Positions 62,717 through 64,000 of a stretch of 64,000 nt of DNA are shown here, piece by piece. Location of the stretch: the NCBI RefSeq assembly GCF_001693415.1, contig NZ_MAKX01000024.1, forward strand, positions 234,209 through 298,208, read 5' to 3'. The translations under genes were made by a program, and so were the position numbers. A model generated the notes under the pieces. The model was not told the origin of the DNA. It saw nothing but the letters and a program-made list of their open reading frames with translations, and did no database searches. Within the stretch, counting starts at the first letter, position 1. Each line of letters opens with the position of its first letter. The stretch comes from Tenacibaculum soleae. Its GTDB lineage: Bacteria > Bacteroidota > Bacteroidia > Flavobacteriales > Flavobacteriaceae.

Positions 62717-63925
62717 TTAGTTATTTGAATTTTTAGATTTGGTAAAATTTAATAATATTAATGATAAAAGACCACAGATTAAAAACCCTACAAAAAGAGG
62801 TAGAGTAGTAGTGGTCATAAACTCACCTATTATTGTGGCAATAGGAACAGCCATTATTGTTGATACAAAACCGTTTATAGCCGCACCAACTCCTGCAATA
62901 TGTCCAACAGGTTGCATTGCTAAAGCTCTTAAATTTCCGAATAAGAATCCCAGTGAAAAAAACTGTAAAGCAAAAAATAATATAAGTATTGTTATGTCTG
63001 GATTTTCTTTTCCGTAAAATAATATAATATAAATAACGGGGATTAAAGTAAAGATGATTAAAAAGGTAGTAATGAGTTTATACATTCCAAATTTCATTAC
63101 AAAATTTCCGTTTAAAAAAGTAGCAAAACCTACCGAAATAGCTAATCCTGCAAAAATAAAAGGAAATTCTTCTATTAAATCATATTGCACCTGAAATATT
63201 TGCTGTGATGCACTTAAATATACCATAAACGAACCAGTTATAAAACCAGAAATTAAGGTAAAAACAACAGCTTGCTTATGTTTTATAAATTCATTAGAAC
63301 CTTTAACAAAAAGATTTAATGATAATTTTGTTTTGTTTTCATCTTTTAATGTTTCTGGCTGACGCTTCCATAACCATAGCATAACAAAAAAACCGAATAC
63401 TAATTGACTATAAAATATAAATTGCCAACCGTAAGCATCTAACATTAATTTTCCAATTGCAGGAGCTACAACAGGAACTAAGATGAAAATTACAACGATA
63501 AATGACATTATTTTAGCCATATAATTACCACTAAAACTATCCCTAACCATGGCAATACTTATAGTTCTTGGTGCAGATAATCCAATACCTTGTAATATTC
63601 TACCAAAAACCATCATTTCAATGCTAGTTGCGTTAATACATAAAAAACTTGCAATTACAAAGACTATAAAACCAAAGTAAATTACAGGTTTTCTTCCGAG
63701 ACTATCAGAAATTGGACCTGAAATTAATTGACCAAAACCCAAGCCTAAAAATATCATAGTAATTAATAATTGACTATCTGTTGAGTCTTGTTGAATGTTA
63801 ATACTATTTCCTATTTGCTTTATAGCTGGTAATAAAGCGTCAATTGACAATGCGACTAATGACATTAATGATGCCATTAAAGCTATGAATTCTAATTTAG
63901 ATTGTTTTTCTTTTTTTTGCATCAT
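62717..63925 (-). CDS. Bcr/CflA family MFS drug exporter
   Basis: The 402-aa protein has 12 predicted membrane helices and the Bcr/CflA signature: SLVALSIDALLPAI, GLGFGQLISGPISDSLGRKPVI (motif A with G-x-x-x-D-x-x-G-R) and SAPRTISIAMVRDSF. Such proteins export drugs or metabolites by proton antiport. A TACATTTG -7 box ends two bases before the first ATG, so the mRNA may be nearly leaderless. Confidence 0.92.
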   Translation of the reverse strand: MMQKKEKQSKLEFIALMASLMSLVALSIDALLPAIKQIGNSINIQQDSTDSQLLITMIFLGLGFGQLISGPISDSLGRKPVIYFGFIVFVIASFLCINATSIEMMVFGRILQGIGLSAPRTISIAMVRDSFSGNYMAKIMSFIVVIFILVPVVAPAIGKLMLDAYGWQFIFYSQLVFGFFVMLWLWKRQPETLKDENKTKLSLNLFVKGSNEFIKHKQAVVFTLISGFITGSFMVYLSASQQIFQVQYDLIEEFPFIFAGLAISVGFATFLNGNFVMKFGMYKLITTFLIIFTLIPVIYIILFYGKENPDITILILFFALQFFSLGFLFGNLRALAMQPVGHIAGVGAAINGFVSTIMAVPIATIIGEFMTTTTLPLFVGFLICGLLSLILLNFTKSKNSNN

Positions 63926-63926
63926 A

Positions 63927-63934
63927 CAAATGTA
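63927..63934 (-). promoter_or_regulatory. Promoter -7 box for the MFS gene
   Basis: The minus strand reads TACATTTG (TAnnTTTG), ending one base before the ATG at 63925 and four before the second ATG (63922). Confidence 0.4.
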
Positions 63935-64000
63935 CTTTCTTTTTATAGTTTATTTAGATAGTATTTAAAAAACATCTATTTAACATAATATTAATTATAG

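Noticed and set aside
1..64000. CRISPR array, tRNA or rRNA genes
   Set aside because: I found no regularly spaced repeat and no tRNA-like cloverleaf or rRNA-like sequence in the intergenic gaps; short tRNAs could still be missed by eye.

Overview
The window is a gene-dense, AT-rich stretch of chromosome from a member of the Bacteroidota, most likely a marine Flavobacteriaceae (Tenacibaculum/Polaribacter-like; genus is inferred from protein style only). Supporting signs are Bacteroidota -7 promoter boxes (TAnnTTTG) before many genes, weak or absent Shine-Dalgarno sequences, flavobacterial housekeeping proteins and lipoproteins, and AT-biased codon use. I see no tRNA, rRNA, CRISPR array, prophage or insertion sequence.

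Layout. 1-9.1 kb: the 3' end of an M16 peptidase, then fabG, fahA (minus), glyA, rmuC (minus), a small acyltransferase, a DEAD-box helicase and a cold-shock-domain protein. 9.1-10.1 kb: an XRE-type repressor and a 0.55-kb gene-free stretch full of TTACAATTGTAA-like palindromes. 10.1-17.4 kb: a histidine kinase and NtrC-type regulator divergent from a MacA/MacB-like efflux operon, with a pair of regulator-like inverted repeats between them. 17.7-22.9 kb: an orphan NarL-type regulator, small membrane proteins, a single-domain DEAD-like protein and a Nudix/acyltransferase/M42 peptidase operon. 23-32 kb: pheT, pyrD-lysE, a NUMOD4/HNH-like gene next to dispersed repeats, YfiT-like and TPR lipoprotein genes, and lon, whose terminator seems to be split by a repeat.

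32-39 kb (minus): an operon of a SPOR protein, a threefold-repeat outer-membrane barrel and a pseudouridine synthase, then the fdhD/YdeP-like molybdoenzyme pair. 39.3-46.6 kb (minus): a tight ten-gene run including prmC, two GNATs, DinB, DUF1272, a flavin-binding protein, a CAP lipoprotein, an ATP-grasp enzyme, a tandemly duplicated protein of unknown function and a THUMP-like methyltransferase. 46.7-53.8 kb (plus): a LEA2-like lipoprotein, ribD, a HAD hydrolase, an EamA transporter, a YigZ protein, a YkgJ-type protein, then a GMC oxidoreductase paired with an alpha/beta hydrolase. 54-64 kb: rpsA, a 0.78-kb stretch with a possible 55-aa membrane ORF, a glmM-like phosphohexomutase, an exported barrel-like protein, a class V aminotransferase / M14 peptidase / Lrp regulator cluster, TruC-like pseudouridine synthase and a Bcr/CflA exporter.

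Most genes are ordinary. The parts that most deserve a second look are the palindrome array by the XRE gene, the regulator sites in front of the efflux operon, the repeat-split lon terminator with its related dispersed repeats, the repeat-built proteins at 33.9-35.4 and 40.5-41.8 kb, and the aminotransferase/M14/Lrp cluster.
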